DNA of 53,724 nucleotides from an uncultured bacterium (lineage in GTDB: Bacteria > Patescibacteriota > Saccharimonadia > Saccharimonadales > Saccharimonadaceae): the NCBI GenBank assembly GCA_903900345.1, contig CAIUMO010000010.1:1-53724 (forward strand). The letters are read 5' to 3'. Shown one piece after another: positions 11,871 through 20,692 of the stretch. The notes beneath the pieces are model-generated. The model saw only the letters and a program-made list of their open reading frames with translations. It was not told the origin of the DNA and did no database searches. Position numbers and translations under genes: made by a program. The first letter of the stretch is position 1. Every line of letters begins with the position of its first letter.

Positions 11871-12485
11871 CTACTTGTTAGCCAGATCGTGTTTTATCTC
11901 GTCCAGCATATCTTTGTAGTCCTCGTAATCAGATATAAACTCTTTATATTCTTTAGCTGAAGAGAATTGATCTAATATTCGCGCAGGACTCAACCACTCT
12001 GGCGATATCCTACCTAGGAAATAGGGTAGGCTAGAGTAATCATATCTTTGCCAATCCTTGGGATTGATATGGATATAACGAGAAATATGCGTCAAATATC
12101 TTTCCGACATAATCATCGAAGCTTTATATGTAGTCTCAAATAAGGCTCCGGATGAATCATACTTTTTGTTAAAATATCGGCTATAACTAGTCATTAAACC
12201 TCGCATCAATCGAGACATAGCGCCTTCTTCTATTTGATAGACCAACATATGAAAGTGGTTCGCCATCAAACAATAACAATTTAACTCAATCTCCTTATAT
12301 AAATGTACGTATGGTCTGCCGCATGAATCATTTTTAGCCTCGAAACTTAGGTATCTTTTTAATAAATTAAGAAAAACTCGATAATCTTCATCATCCAAAT
12401 AAATAGCTTTTTTGCCATGACCACGCGCATAGATGTGATAGAAAGTGTTTGAAACATCCTTTTTGATGACATTCCGACTAGGCAT
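11871..12485 (-). CDS. REP-associated tyrosine transposase-like protein (RAYT, Y1/HUH family)
   Basis: 204 aa single-strand HUH nuclease of the IS200/RAYT branch. The HUH pair is HFH within NCYCLMANHFHMLV. The Tyr-helix region reads TSYSRYFNKKY and continues SSGALFETTYKA, as in the family. Known RAYTs are domesticated transposases that act on short palindromic repeats. Here palindromes of one family flank the gene 36 nt beyond the stop (11814) and 49 nt upstream (12535). The start ATG 12485 lies 6 nt after a TATAAT box (12492-12497). No terminal repeats of a mobile IS are seen. Confidence 0.88.
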   Translation of the reverse strand: MPSRNVIKKDVSNTFYHIYARGHGKKAIYLDDEDYRVFLNLLKRYLSFEAKNDSCGRPYVHLYKEIELNCYCLMANHFHMLVYQIEEGAMSRLMRGLMTSYSRYFNKKYDSSGALFETTYKASMIMSERYLTHISRYIHINPKDWQRYDYSSLPYFLGRISPEWLSPARILDQFSSAKEYKEFISDYEDYKDMLDEIKHDLANK

Positions 12486-12491
12486 AAGCTT

Positions 12492-12497
12492 ATTATA
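12492..12497 (-). promoter_or_regulatory. -10 box of the RAYT gene
   Basis: TATAAT on the minus strand 6 nt before the ATG, implying a leaderless mRNA. Confidence 0.6.
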
Positions 12498-12534
12498 CTA
12501 CTTATTTAAGTTTATTTTAAAATGATATCACCTC

Positions 12535-12553
12535 TGCAAGGATAATCCTTGCA
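12535..12553. repeat. RAYT-associated palindrome, copy 4
   Basis: Perfect inverted repeat TGCAAGGATAATCCTTGCA, on the promoter side of the transposase gene. Confidence 0.9.
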
Positions 12554-12620
12554 AAAATCATCATTGCATAAACATAAGCAATATAGTAGATTGAGGATAT
12601 AAATATGATTTAATTATATT

Positions 12621-12697
12621 TATTTTTTGTATGCGTGGTATTCGCATTAAATGCATACAAAAATACCTAAGCGCCCAGTTTTACTGAGCGCTTATTT
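12621..12697. terminator. Two hairpins between the RAYT gene and the surface-protein gene
   Basis: The 321-bp gap 12486-12806 holds palindrome copies 4 and 5 and two other hairpins. The first pairs TTTTTGTATGC (from 12624) with GCATACAAAAA (to about 12662). The second is AAGCGCCCAGT with ACTGAGCGCTT, separated by three bases, at about 12668-12692 and followed on the plus strand by TATTTTATT. Together they probably end the minus-strand surface-protein transcript and may work in both directions. I see nothing else in this gap. Confidence 0.55.
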
Positions 12698-12731
12698 TAT
12701 TATGTTAAACAGGCATAAACTACGTGTAGCC

Positions 12732-12754
12732 TTTGCAAGGATAATCCTTGCAAA
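12732..12754. repeat. RAYT-associated palindrome, copy 5
   Basis: Perfect inverted repeat with core TGCAAGGATAATCCTTGCA extended by two paired bases per side. It lies downstream of the large surface-protein gene. Confidence 0.9.
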
Positions 12755-12806
12755 TGGTATTAGCCGTAATGAGAGCTTGTTTAGTTAAAATTCTGTTGAA
12801 ATCTAA

Positions 12807-15800
12807 CTATGGGTATCGACTATTTAGTGCATTGTAATTTTTTGTAACTTCTGTAGATGAGAGTGCTCGATTATAGATATGAACTGCGCCAATTAAGCCG
12901 TTATAATAAACTCCTGTATAACCAAAACCGATCAGAACGTTATTAGCACTAGCGACTGCTGCTGCATATTGTCCTGCTGCCGAACTCGTAGAAACACCGT
13001 TTACGTATCCATAAACCCTAGAATTAGCCGCATTAGATGGATCTAGATCCCTGACTAATGTCACACAATTCCATTTTCCCTGAGTAACATTACCTAACGC
13101 AAATCCCGTATAAGTTCCGCCGTCAGGACCATTAATACCAAAGAAATAACTCATGACCCCATTTGTCTCTTGCGTAAAAGTATACTCACCACCAAAAGAT
13201 TTATTTATTATGTTTTGACGTCCAGCTAATAAGTTAGTTGGATTAATCCAAAATTCTATAGTTAGATCACCAGTGATCTGTAACGATGAATTATTAGTTA
13301 TGACTCCATAATTATTAACACCATTAAAATTCAAAGCCCCCTTATTATTACTGGAATATCCTACGAGATTGACTAGACTTGCATTATTACCATTATTACT
13401 TATGTCATTCCAGACTGATCCGCTACCATTATAAGAAGTCGGGTCACCAGCATCCAAATTCAAGACAAGACCGCCCGAGACAATACTATCAGCATACGAA
13501 GTCGCCATAGAGCTGGTCTGAGAATAAGTACGCCAGATAGCATTATCTGAGGTTCTTGATAGACTTACTGTGCCGGTAGATCTAATGACAGTTGCTTTAC
13601 CGTTAGCATCCAAATCTGGCAGACCGACACTAAAGCTGGACTTAGTCCCACCACCTACAGAGCCAACAGTAAAGGTTCCGCTACTAGTAAAAGTGTGAAT
13701 GGTATTGCCACCAGATGTAGTGATTGTGCCACCAGTAGCTGTTATGGAGCCAGTAGGGTAGGAGATTATAACGATACCTGAACCACCAGATCCACCAGCG
13801 TTATTAGAACCGTTCTGCCAGCCACCGCCACCGCCACCGCCGCCAAAGTTTGCAGCAGCAGACGTTGCCGACGAAATGACAGTCGTATTTTTACTTACTC
13901 CGCCACTACCAGCATTTGTTCCGCCATTTCCTCTGTTGGTTGCATCGCCAGTACCACCGGTATCTAGCCAACCGCCGCCACCGCCCGAAGCGTATATTTG
14001 TGACGAACCGCTTATAGAAGAGTTTAGGCCCTCGCCGCCATTTCCAGCTTTAGCTGCCGTAGCAGCTTGGCCTACAGCACCAGCGCCACCACCGCCACCG
14101 CCATTCCAATATCTACTGGAGCCAACATAGCCAACACCGCCGTTATAACCTTGGCCTGCTGGAGTTGAAACACCACCGTTATAACCTGGCGTATTTACAG
14201 ATCCGCCACCGCCCGAAGCACCATTAGCACCACCGCCACCGCCGCCATAGCTAATAATATTTGAAAAGACTGAGTTACCGCCATTAAATCCATTATTGCC
14301 GACTGCTGCGCCACCAGCGCCGCCATTACCAACTGTCACATTGTAAGTTTGATCTGAGACCGACAAAGACGACACATATTGGTAGCTGCCACCGCCACCA
14401 CCGCCAGCATCATCATTACCACCACCGCCACCACCGCCAACAACTAAAACTTTAATCGTAGATACTACTGGTAAAACTGTAAATGTTCCACTACTAGTAA
14501 ATGTATGAATTGTATCAGTACCGGACGCAGTGATTGTACCGCCAGTCGCCGATATAGAACCAGTAGGGTAGGAAATAATAACAACACCTGAACCACCACT
14601 AAATCCAAAAGGAGAAGATGTACTACCAGCACCACCGCCACCCGTATTAGCAACTCCTGCACTACCGCTACCACCACCGCCACTACCACCTACACCATTA
14701 GTTGTGATAGCACCACCGCCACCGCCACCGCCATAATAAAGTAGACTGCCTGATATTGAGTTAGATGTTCCTGCACCACCAGCACCGCCAACATTTGTGC
14801 TTACAGCATTCTGCCCAACCGAAGCATCACCAGCGCCACCGCCACCACCAAAAGCAACAGAGTTTCCACCATTATAAGACGTGCTGCCACTAGCACCACC
14901 ATGTCCAGTAAGTACACCCCCAGCGCCACCTCTGGCGTTTATGACAGAAAAGGCTGAACTATCACCGCTACTTGCATTGCCACCACCATTAACAGGGGAT
15001 ACTCCTCCGCCGCCAACAGTTACAGAATAGGATTGAGAGGCTACAGAAAAAGCCGCATTATATAGTACCTCGCCTCCGCCGCCACCAGCAGGATAAACAA
15101 CGCCAGATACGCCGCCGCCGGCGCCGCCACCGCCGCCAACAACTAGGACTTTAACAGATGATATAGTTGGTAAAACCGTAAATGTTCCGCCACTAGTAAA
15201 CGTATGGATGGTATTGCCACCAGATGTAGTGATTGTACCACCAGTCGCGACCATCGAACCAGTAGGGTAGGAGACAATAACAATTCCCGAACCACCAGCG
15301 CCAGCAGCATTAGTAAAGCCGTCGCCACCATTGCCAGTATTTGCCGCACCAGAAGCAGCACTTTGTCCTGTTCCACCTCTGGCGTACGTCACAGCCGATC
15401 CACTTATCGATGACGATTTACCTACACCTCCAGTGCCGCCGCTAGAATAAATAGTACCAGCGCCGCCAGCGCCGCCGCCACCACCAGCGACCACGTTACC
15501 ACCACCAGCCCCACCGTTATTGCCATAGCCAGTTAAGCCACTGCTATTCGCCTGTGTTTTAGTGCCGTAGCCATTGCCAGCGTTTGAACCGCCACCGCCC
15601 GATCCACCATTTTGTCCGCCCGTAACGCCACCACCGCCACCGCCACCGCCGAGTGCGATCGCAGTGCCAAAGGTTGAGTTTTGACCAGGATTACCATTTG
15701 TCTGAGCTGTAGATTGAGAAGCTCCACCATTACCGACAGTTACTGTTACGCTACCCGGCGAAAGAGAGACTGTACCTTCCAAGTATCCACCAGCTCCGCC

Positions 15801-16253
15801 ACCGCCACCATGCCAAGATCCTGGATTGCCTTCACCGCCACCGCCACCGCCAGCAACAACCAAGACATTTGCCGACACACTACTAGGCGGAGTAGGGGAA
15901 GTAGAAGTAGTTGAACTAGATACAGCGACAGAACAACGCGGGTCAACTGATCTGATCGAGCAAGTAAAACCTGATATTTGATTACCAGAACAATCGGTGC
16001 TTGGCGTCAAAGGGCTAGCGTCGGACCATTGTGGTATGCCATTATTGGCGTCCAAACAAGATTTAGCATACTGAACACCAGCATCGGCAGCGCCACGTGC
16101 CACTTGTTGATAATACTGCGTTACTAGGGCCACTCGAACCGCAGCCGTTGATGTAACTGCCACCAACAACACGATTAGCATAATAATAGAAGCGATTAAA
16201 ACGCTAGGTAGAGCAAACCCAGTTGTCCGATAATATTTCTTGATTCTACCCAT
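12807..16253 (-). CDS. Giant pilin-like surface protein with Gly-rich modules and C-terminal LamG-like domain
   Basis: 1148 aa. Residues 1-45 have a short basic head, a Gly-Phe junction (TGFALPSVLIASIIML) and a long hydrophobic helix, as in type IV prepilin-like or PilX-type proteins. A Cys-containing region follows (residues 65-110). Three Gly-rich modules (about 130-322, 362-556, 596-824) begin with VLVVGGGGG-type strands. Each is followed by a linker of about 36 residues containing SYPTG, TIHTFTSSGTFTV or close variants; the linker DNA is nearly the same at about 13670-13780, 14468-14585 and 15170-15280. Residues about 925-1148 resemble a LamG/concanavalin jelly roll (GALNFNGVNNYG, LTIEFWINP). 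Likely a surface or pilus-tip adhesin. TATAAT at 16269-16274 lies 15 nt upstream of ATG 16253. Confidence 0.85.
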   Translation of the reverse strand: MGRIKKYYRTTGFALPSVLIASIIMLIVLLVAVTSTAAVRVALVTQYYQQVARGAADAGVQYAKSCLDANNGIPQWSDASPLTPSTDCSGNQISGFTCSIRSVDPRCSVAVSSSTTSTSPTPPSSVSANVLVVAGGGGGGEGNPGSWHGGGGGAGGYLEGTVSLSPGSVTVTVGNGGASQSTAQTNGNPGQNSTFGTAIALGGGGGGGGVTGGQNGGSGGGGSNAGNGYGTKTQANSSGLTGYGNNGGAGGGNVVAGGGGGAGGAGTIYSSGGTGGVGKSSSISGSAVTYARGGTGQSAASGAANTGNGGDGFTNAAGAGGSGIVIVSYPTGSMVATGGTITTSGGNTIHTFTSGGTFTVLPTISSVKVLVVGGGGGAGGGVSGVVYPAGGGGGEVLYNAAFSVASQSYSVTVGGGGVSPVNGGGNASSGDSSAFSVINARGGAGGVLTGHGGASGSTSYNGGNSVAFGGGGGAGDASVGQNAVSTNVGGAGGAGTSNSISGSLLYYGGGGGGGAITTNGVGGSGGGGSGSAGVANTGGGGAGSTSSPFGFSGGSGVVIISYPTGSISATGGTITASGTDTIHTFTSSGTFTVLPVVSTIKVLVVGGGGGGGNDDAGGGGGGSYQYVSSLSVSDQTYNVTVGNGGAGGAAVGNNGFNGGNSVFSNIISYGGGGGGANGASGGGGSVNTPGYNGGVSTPAGQGYNGGVGYVGSSRYWNGGGGGGAGAVGQAATAAKAGNGGEGLNSSISGSSQIYASGGGGGWLDTGGTGDATNRGNGGTNAGSGGVSKNTTVISSATSAAANFGGGGGGGGWQNGSNNAGGSGGSGIVIISYPTGSITATGGTITTSGGNTIHTFTSSGTFTVGSVGGGTKSSFSVGLPDLDANGKATVIRSTGTVSLSRTSDNAIWRTYSQTSSMATSYADSIVSGGLVLNLDAGDPTSYNGSGSVWNDISNNGNNASLVNLVGYSSNNKGALNFNGVNNYGVITNNSSLQITGDLTIEFWINPTNLLAGRQNIINKSFGGEYTFTQETNGVMSYFFGINGPDGGTYTGFALGNVTQGKWNCVTLVRDLDPSNAANSRVYGYVNGVSTSSAAGQYAAAVASANNVLIGFGYTGVYYNGLIGAVHIYNRALSSTEVTKNYNALNSRYP
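13670..15290 (-). repeat. Internal DNA repeats of the Gly-rich surface protein
   Basis: Three related segments of roughly 115 nt (about 13670-13780, 14468-14585, 15170-15280) encode the inter-module linkers and alternate with long GGN-codon tracts. They are substrates for slippage or recombination that would change module number. Confidence 0.75.
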
Positions 16254-16268
16254 ATTATTTATAGGTAA

Positions 16269-16274
16269 ATTATA
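16269..16274 (-). promoter_or_regulatory. -10 box of the surface-protein gene
   Basis: TATAAT on the minus strand, 15 nt before the ATG, in the 51-bp gap after the ABC-F gene. Confidence 0.5.
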
Positions 16275-16304
16275 GCATAAGTTATTTGGTCAAACTATTT
16301 ATTA

Positions 16305-17939
16305 CTAAGCGCCAACCTGTAAAACTTCGCCACCCATAGCCTTGCGGAAATAGCCGTCATGACTGACATAAAGGACCGCGCCGCTGTATTTAGTCAACGC
16401 CGTTTCTAGTTCTTCGATACTTGGTAAATCCAAGTGGTTGGTAGGCTCGTCCAGAATCAACAGTTGGGGATTGTTGGCCAACATCGTGATTAGCTGGAAC
16501 CTGGCTTTTTGACCGCCAGATAGCCGTGAAATTGGAACTTTGCCGTCGCCTTCAACGAATAAATAATCGCTAAGCAAACTACGAATTTTAGTGGTCGAAA
16601 TCGGCAAATTACGATCCAAATACATGCGCTCAACCGCATCCTCTAATGGTAGATCAAAATAAGTTGGCATGACTTCCTGTTCGTAAACGCCAATTCGAAC
16701 ATGTGGGTCAAGCGATATTTCACCAGCAAATAACTTCGGTGTTTTATCACCAAGCAACTTCTTGATAAGTGTCGTTTTACCAGCACCGTTGCGACCGCGT
16801 AACTCTAGGGCTTCACCTTCGCGTAAATCGATATTAATACCTTGAAATAACGGCTTGTCATAACCTAACGACAAATCTCGAGCAGTTATCAAAACATGTT
16901 TACTGCGCGATTCTTCATTCTTGAGGTTCATTCGAATATTTTTGGATTTAAACTTATCGTATTGAGCCGCCACTTTATAATTAAGATTGGCTGCTGATTC
17001 TTTATCAATCCAAAAAGTTGGTTTTTCTTTGGCTTGCAACTCGACTAATTCAGCTCGTGAATTTAATTCCAAACGCTTAAACTTTTGTATTGTACCTGGA
17101 TTACGCGATTTTTCCTTGAGCCGTTGATAATCTATAACTTTGGCTTTCAAGTTGACGATTCGCTTTTCAATCATCTCAAAATCATTCATCTGCGTACCGG
17201 TCGAAACAGCATTTTGCTTTAAATAAGCATTATAATTACCCTTATAGCTAGAGCATTCGCCATCTTTTAGCTCAATAATTCGATCAACCTCGTTTAAGAC
17301 ATCACGGTCGTGAGTAATGACTAACATCGCCTCGCTAGCACCCTTCATCCATTCGACATACTGAGCTTTGGCGATATAGTCCATGTGGTTAGTTGGTTCG
17401 TCGACTAGTGCCAGATTAGCATCGCTATGCATAACTTTGACAACCTCAACTAAACGCTTCTGGCCACCAGATAGGCTAGAGAAGACGCGATGAGCTATAC
17501 CAGGCAACTGAAAGTTATCTAGCTCACGTTCGATTTTCTCTTCAATCTGATAAAAACCCTTGTCGTCAAATCGCATCAAAGCCTGCGTATACTCGTCAAT
17601 CAGCTTCATATTGTCACCCATGATGTCTGGATAAGTCTCGATAATAGAACTTAAACCGGCATATTCTGGCAAGCCGGACAGAACATATTGCAAAACTGTC
17701 GTTTCGCCCATGTCATGATGTTCCTGGGCCGTCGAAACCACGACAACGCCACGTTTATAGATCACGTCACCTGTAAAATCTTTATCAACACCAGCCAATA
17801 TGCCAAAAAGTGTTGATTTACCAACGCCATTACGGCCAACTACGCCAACTTTTTCGCCATCATCAATACTGAACTTGATATTTTTCATCAAGACTTTGGG
17901 ACCAAAGCTTTTTTCAGTAATCATAATATCGGCGATCAT
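16305..17939 (-). CDS. ABC-F family ATPase (ribosome-associated type)
   Basis: 544 aa with two ABC domains and no membrane segment. Domain 1: Walker A GRNGVGKST near residue 37, signature LSGGQKRLVEV, Walker B ALVDEPTNHMD. Domain 2: GRNGAGKTTL, signature LSGGQKARF, Walker B LILDEPTNHLD. A charged linker of about 90 residues separates them. Members act on the ribosomal E site as translation factors or antibiotic-protection proteins; which subtype this is cannot be decided here. On the minus strand TACACT lies 7 nt before the ATG, another possible leaderless start. Confidence 0.93.
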   Translation of the reverse strand: MIADIMITEKSFGPKVLMKNIKFSIDDGEKVGVVGRNGVGKSTLFGILAGVDKDFTGDVIYKRGVVVVSTAQEHHDMGETTVLQYVLSGLPEYAGLSSIIETYPDIMGDNMKLIDEYTQALMRFDDKGFYQIEEKIERELDNFQLPGIAHRVFSSLSGGQKRLVEVVKVMHSDANLALVDEPTNHMDYIAKAQYVEWMKGASEAMLVITHDRDVLNEVDRIIELKDGECSSYKGNYNAYLKQNAVSTGTQMNDFEMIEKRIVNLKAKVIDYQRLKEKSRNPGTIQKFKRLELNSRAELVELQAKEKPTFWIDKESAANLNYKVAAQYDKFKSKNIRMNLKNEESRSKHVLITARDLSLGYDKPLFQGINIDLREGEALELRGRNGAGKTTLIKKLLGDKTPKLFAGEISLDPHVRIGVYEQEVMPTYFDLPLEDAVERMYLDRNLPISTTKIRSLLSDYLFVEGDGKVPISRLSGGQKARFQLITMLANNPQLLILDEPTNHLDLPSIEELETALTKYSGAVLYVSHDGYFRKAMGGEVLQVGA

Positions 17940-17969
17940 TCGTGATAGTGTAGCATAACAGAGGTGAAA

Positions 17970-18050
17970 ATGAAAGGTACTGGGCGCCGGGGCCCTTGTT
18001 CAGTCCCAGCGCGAAGCCGTTCTGATAAAACAGGCGTGCTGGTGCCGTAG
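17970..18050 (+). CDS. Candidate 26-aa ORF in a GC-rich intergenic island
   Basis: ATG 17970 follows GAGGTG with 3 nt spacing, the best SD in the neighbourhood. It encodes a basic peptide beginning MKGTGRRGPCS and ending at TAG 18048-18050. The stretch is clearly richer in G+C than its surroundings and can also fold (CTGGG with CCCAG). It lies between the divergent ABC-F and hydrolase genes. It could be a leader peptide, a structured RNA or chance; I see no decisive evidence. Confidence 0.22.
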   Translation: MKGTGRRGPCSVPARSRSDKTGVLVP

Positions 18051-18092
18051 TTGGCTGTAACACTAAACGGCGAAAATAATACTCAGATAAGC

Positions 18093-18098
18093 TATAAT
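18093..18098 (+). promoter_or_regulatory. -10 box of the alpha/beta hydrolase gene
   Basis: TATAAT 7 nt before ATG 18106, no SD: leaderless layout. Confidence 0.6.
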
Positions 18099-18105
18099 CA
18101 TTACC

Positions 18106-18936
18106 ATGGACTTACGACGCACATCACACGGAACAGCTTATTGGACACACAATGACAACCCCAAACTGCCAGTCATAATCATGATTCATGGCTTTCGCGG
18201 AACACACCACGGCATGGATTTAATAGCTAAAAATTTGAATAAACATCAAGTTATCGTGCCTGATCTGCCTGGATTCGGTGAAACAAAACCGCTAACAACC
18301 GAACATTCTATCGATAATTACGTAAAGTGGCTACATAAATTTATTGACGGCTTGAATCTAGCCAAACCACCGATCCTGTTAGGTCATTCATTCGGTAGTA
18401 TTATCACCAGTAATTACGCCAGTAAATATCCAAAATCAATCAAAAAGTTAATATTAGTCAACCCAATTGGCGCGCCAGCCCTTAAGGGACCCAAAGCCAT
18501 AATGACACGACTAGCCATCGTCTATTACTGGCTAGGCCGCAAATTGCCAGCAAAGTTCGCCACTTATCTGTTGTCGTCCAAACCAATCGTTATGGTAATG
18601 AGTCAAACCATGGCTAAAACCAAAGACAAACAACTGCGACGCTTCATCCACGACCAACATTTAACGCATTTTAGCTCTTTTACTAATCGTCAAGTCGTAG
18701 CTGAAGCTTTTAACGCTTCAATACACAATACCGTCCGCGATGTCGCCCAAAAAATACCGATGCCAACTTTGTTAATTGCAGGCGATCTGGACGACATCAC
18801 ACCGTTATACAAACAGCACGAGCTGCGTCAATTATTGCCTGACGCCAAACTTGAAATCATCAGATCAGTTGGCCATTTGACTCATTACGAGACGCCCGAA
18901 GCAGTAGCTCAGGCAATTGAATTATTTACGCTTTAA
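18106..18936 (+). CDS. Alpha/beta-fold hydrolase
   Basis: 276 aa single-domain hydrolase. The oxyanion region is MIHGFRGTHHG, the nucleophile elbow GHSFG (Ser95), the acid lies in AGDLDDITP and the catalytic His in SVGHLTHYE. No signal peptide, so cytosolic. The substrate cannot be inferred; esterase or C-C hydrolase roles are typical of the family. Its 3' end overlaps the convergent glycosyltransferase gene by 11 nt. Confidence 0.88.
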   Translation: MDLRRTSHGTAYWTHNDNPKLPVIIMIHGFRGTHHGMDLIAKNLNKHQVIVPDLPGFGETKPLTTEHSIDNYVKWLHKFIDGLNLAKPPILLGHSFGSIITSNYASKYPKSIKKLILVNPIGAPALKGPKAIMTRLAIVYYWLGRKLPAKFATYLLSSKPIVMVMSQTMAKTKDKQLRRFIHDQHLTHFSSFTNRQVVAEAFNASIHNTVRDVAQKIPMPTLLIAGDLDDITPLYKQHELRQLLPDAKLEIIRSVGHLTHYETPEAVAQAIELFTL

Positions 18937-20095
18937 TCAAATCTGAATATATTTCTTCAAATCGTTTAATAGTATTTTTGAGGTCATGAGTGGCAGCAAT
19001 TGCAACGCTCTCCTGACTCATAGTTTGGCGTAATTTCGAATCAGTAATAATTTTAAACAAACCGTCGGCAATTTGCTGTTCGTCATCTTGATCACACAAA
19101 TAGCCATTACGTTTTTGCTGACATAATTCGTTCAGGGCGCCAGCGTCAACTGCCACAATTGGCTGACCAGATGCCATCGCTTCAAGCGTCGCAATACTCT
19201 GTAATTCAGCTGGCGAAGGCATACAATACACTGCACCAACTTTATGAAGTTCAACAATCTCTTCGTCGCTAACACGACCCGTAAATGTAATATACTCTGA
19301 CAAGCCCAATTCATAAGCCAACAGCCTCAGATTGTCGCTGTCAGTACCAAAACCAACAATCAACAGATGAGCTTCTGTTTTAGCTAATATCATTTCGAAC
19401 GCCCTAATCAAGACTGATAAATGCTTTTCGGCATCAAGTCGACCAATATACGAAATAATTGGACGATCAGTTGGAAGCTTGAACTTTTTGATGATCGCTT
19501 TGGACGGCGCGCTAACTGTGAACCTGCTGAGGTCAATACCGTTAGACACTGCCTCAATTGGTGACGTTAATCTATCGACAGATGAGCCAAACATACCAAT
19601 GGCTGATTTAGTTGGCAAAGTAACATAATCCGACTTGGCATAAAAGCGTGTTCCGTATCTTTTGAGCATATAGTTTATTGGTCGAGCAACTGGCGCCAAT
19701 AACCTCAAATTATCCATCAAATTCTCGGGCATAGCATGATTAGTGCTAACGATCGGTATACCCAATTTGTTGCCATATTTCATGACAGCTTGGCCAATCA
19801 TCAAAAGCATCTGAATATGTATGACATCTGGTTGAAAATCATCAATAATCTTTTTTACTTCACGATAAGGTGAGATTGAGATCATAAAGTTCTGGTAAAA
19901 GGGGAAGGGGACAGCAACCGTGCGAACAACCGCATAGTTAACGTCAACTTCTTTGTATTTTTTGCCAGTTTGACTCGGCGCAATCACTAGAACGTCATGT
20001 CCCTTAGCGGCTAATCCTTGGGCCAAATTACGACTAAATGATGCCACCCCATTAACTGCGGGCCAATATAGATCTGAAGCGATAAGAATTTTCAT
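18926..20095 (-). CDS. Glycosyltransferase family 4 (GT-B fold)
   Basis: 389 aa transferase moving a sugar from an activated donor to a lipid or surface-glycan acceptor. The N-terminal half has DLYWPAVNGVASFSRNLA, the typical GT4 opening, and VIHIQMLLMIGQ. The C-terminal half has SYIGRLDAEKHL and the donor-binding PSPAELQSIATLEAMASG region. ATG 20095 (MKILIAS) is chosen: TATAAT at 20105-20110 touches the earlier ATG at 20104, so that codon would not be transcribed from this promoter. Related enzymes make glycolipids such as mannosyl-diacylglycerols, but the acceptor is unknown here. Confidence 0.9.
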   Translation of the reverse strand: MKILIASDLYWPAVNGVASFSRNLAQGLAAKGHDVLVIAPSQTGKKYKEVDVNYAVVRTVAVPFPFYQNFMISISPYREVKKIIDDFQPDVIHIQMLLMIGQAVMKYGNKLGIPIVSTNHAMPENLMDNLRLLAPVARPINYMLKRYGTRFYAKSDYVTLPTKSAIGMFGSSVDRLTSPIEAVSNGIDLSRFTVSAPSKAIIKKFKLPTDRPIISYIGRLDAEKHLSVLIRAFEMILAKTEAHLLIVGFGTDSDNLRLLAYELGLSEYITFTGRVSDEEIVELHKVGAVYCMPSPAELQSIATLEAMASGQPIVAVDAGALNELCQQKRNGYLCDQDDEQQIADGLFKIITDSKLRQTMSQESVAIAATHDLKNTIKRFEEIYSDLIKA

Positions 20096-20104
20096 ATATC
20101 GCAT

Positions 20105-20110
20105 ATTATA
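20105..20110 (-). promoter_or_regulatory. -10 box of the glycosyltransferase gene
   Basis: TATAAT on the minus strand, 9 nt before ATG 20095; it excludes the ATG at 20104 as start. Confidence 0.6.
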
Positions 20111-20180
20111 TCATGTTAAAATCACCAAATCATATGCATAGCCTGGCATTACCACGCAATTCATTTAACCAGTAATCTGT

Positions 20181-20186
20181 TATAAT
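20181..20186 (+). promoter_or_regulatory. -10 box of smpB
   Basis: TATAAT 9 nt before ATG 20196. Confidence 0.6.
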
Positions 20187-20195
20187 AAGCCCATC

Positions 20196-20672
20196 ATGGC
20201 ACAAAAAAAGAAAGCTGCTATCAAACCTAAATCCGTCGTTAACCGAAGGGCTTCTTTTGATTACGCACTCGACGAAGATTTAGTCGTAGGTGTGTCTCTA
20301 ACTGGTCCCGAAACACGCGCCGCTCGTGACGGACATGTTCAACTAAAAGGTTCTTTCGTTAGCATTCGTGACAATGAATTATGGTTAAATAACGCCAGTT
20401 TCAGCTTAAAAGCTAACGAAAAGAACAAAGTTGGCGCTCGAACCATCGACACTTCACCTCGAAAATTATTAGCAAAACGCAAACAAATTGACGACCTTTA
20501 TACTCGCAAGCAAGCTGGCATGAGCATCGTACCAACTAAATTACTGATTGGCGGCCGTTTTATCAAAGTCGTCATCGCCCTCGGAAAGGGCAAAAAGAAT
20601 TATGACAAACGCGAAACCCTAAAACGCCGCGACCAAGAGCGCGACGCCAGACGCGCCATAAAAAACAGCTAA
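20196..20672 (+). CDS. smpB: SsrA-binding protein SmpB
   Basis: 158 aa partner of tmRNA in ribosome rescue. The conserved blocks are in order: NRRASFDYALDED, VSLTGPETRAARDG, SPRKLLAKRKQI, IVPTKLLI and the basic tail ALGKGKKNYDKRETLKRRD that enters the mRNA channel. No tmRNA gene is seen in the window. Transcribed from its own TATAAT box. Confidence 0.96.
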   Translation: MAQKKKAAIKPKSVVNRRASFDYALDEDLVVGVSLTGPETRAARDGHVQLKGSFVSIRDNELWLNNASFSLKANEKNKVGARTIDTSPRKLLAKRKQIDDLYTRKQAGMSIVPTKLLIGGRFIKVVIALGKGKKNYDKRETLKRRDQERDARRAIKNS

Positions 20673-20680
20673 AGTAATGT

Positions 20681-20686
20681 TATAAT
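20681..20686 (+). promoter_or_regulatory. -10 box of the coiled-coil gene
   Basis: TATAAT 6 nt before ATG 20693, directly after the smpB stop. Confidence 0.6.
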
Positions 20687-20692
20687 AAATGC

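Noticed and set aside
12807-12807. A second IS element or transposon around the surface-protein gene
   Set aside because: Only the RAYT palindromes and terminator-like hairpins are present; no terminal repeats or second transposase were found.
13876-14130. Plus-strand Pro-rich frames opposite the Gly-rich surface protein
   Set aside because: They are the complement of GGN codon tracts; the minus frame has a proper start, promoter and domain structure.
20102-20104. ATG 20104 as glycosyltransferase start
   Set aside because: It is adjacent to the TATAAT box and would not be included in the transcript.
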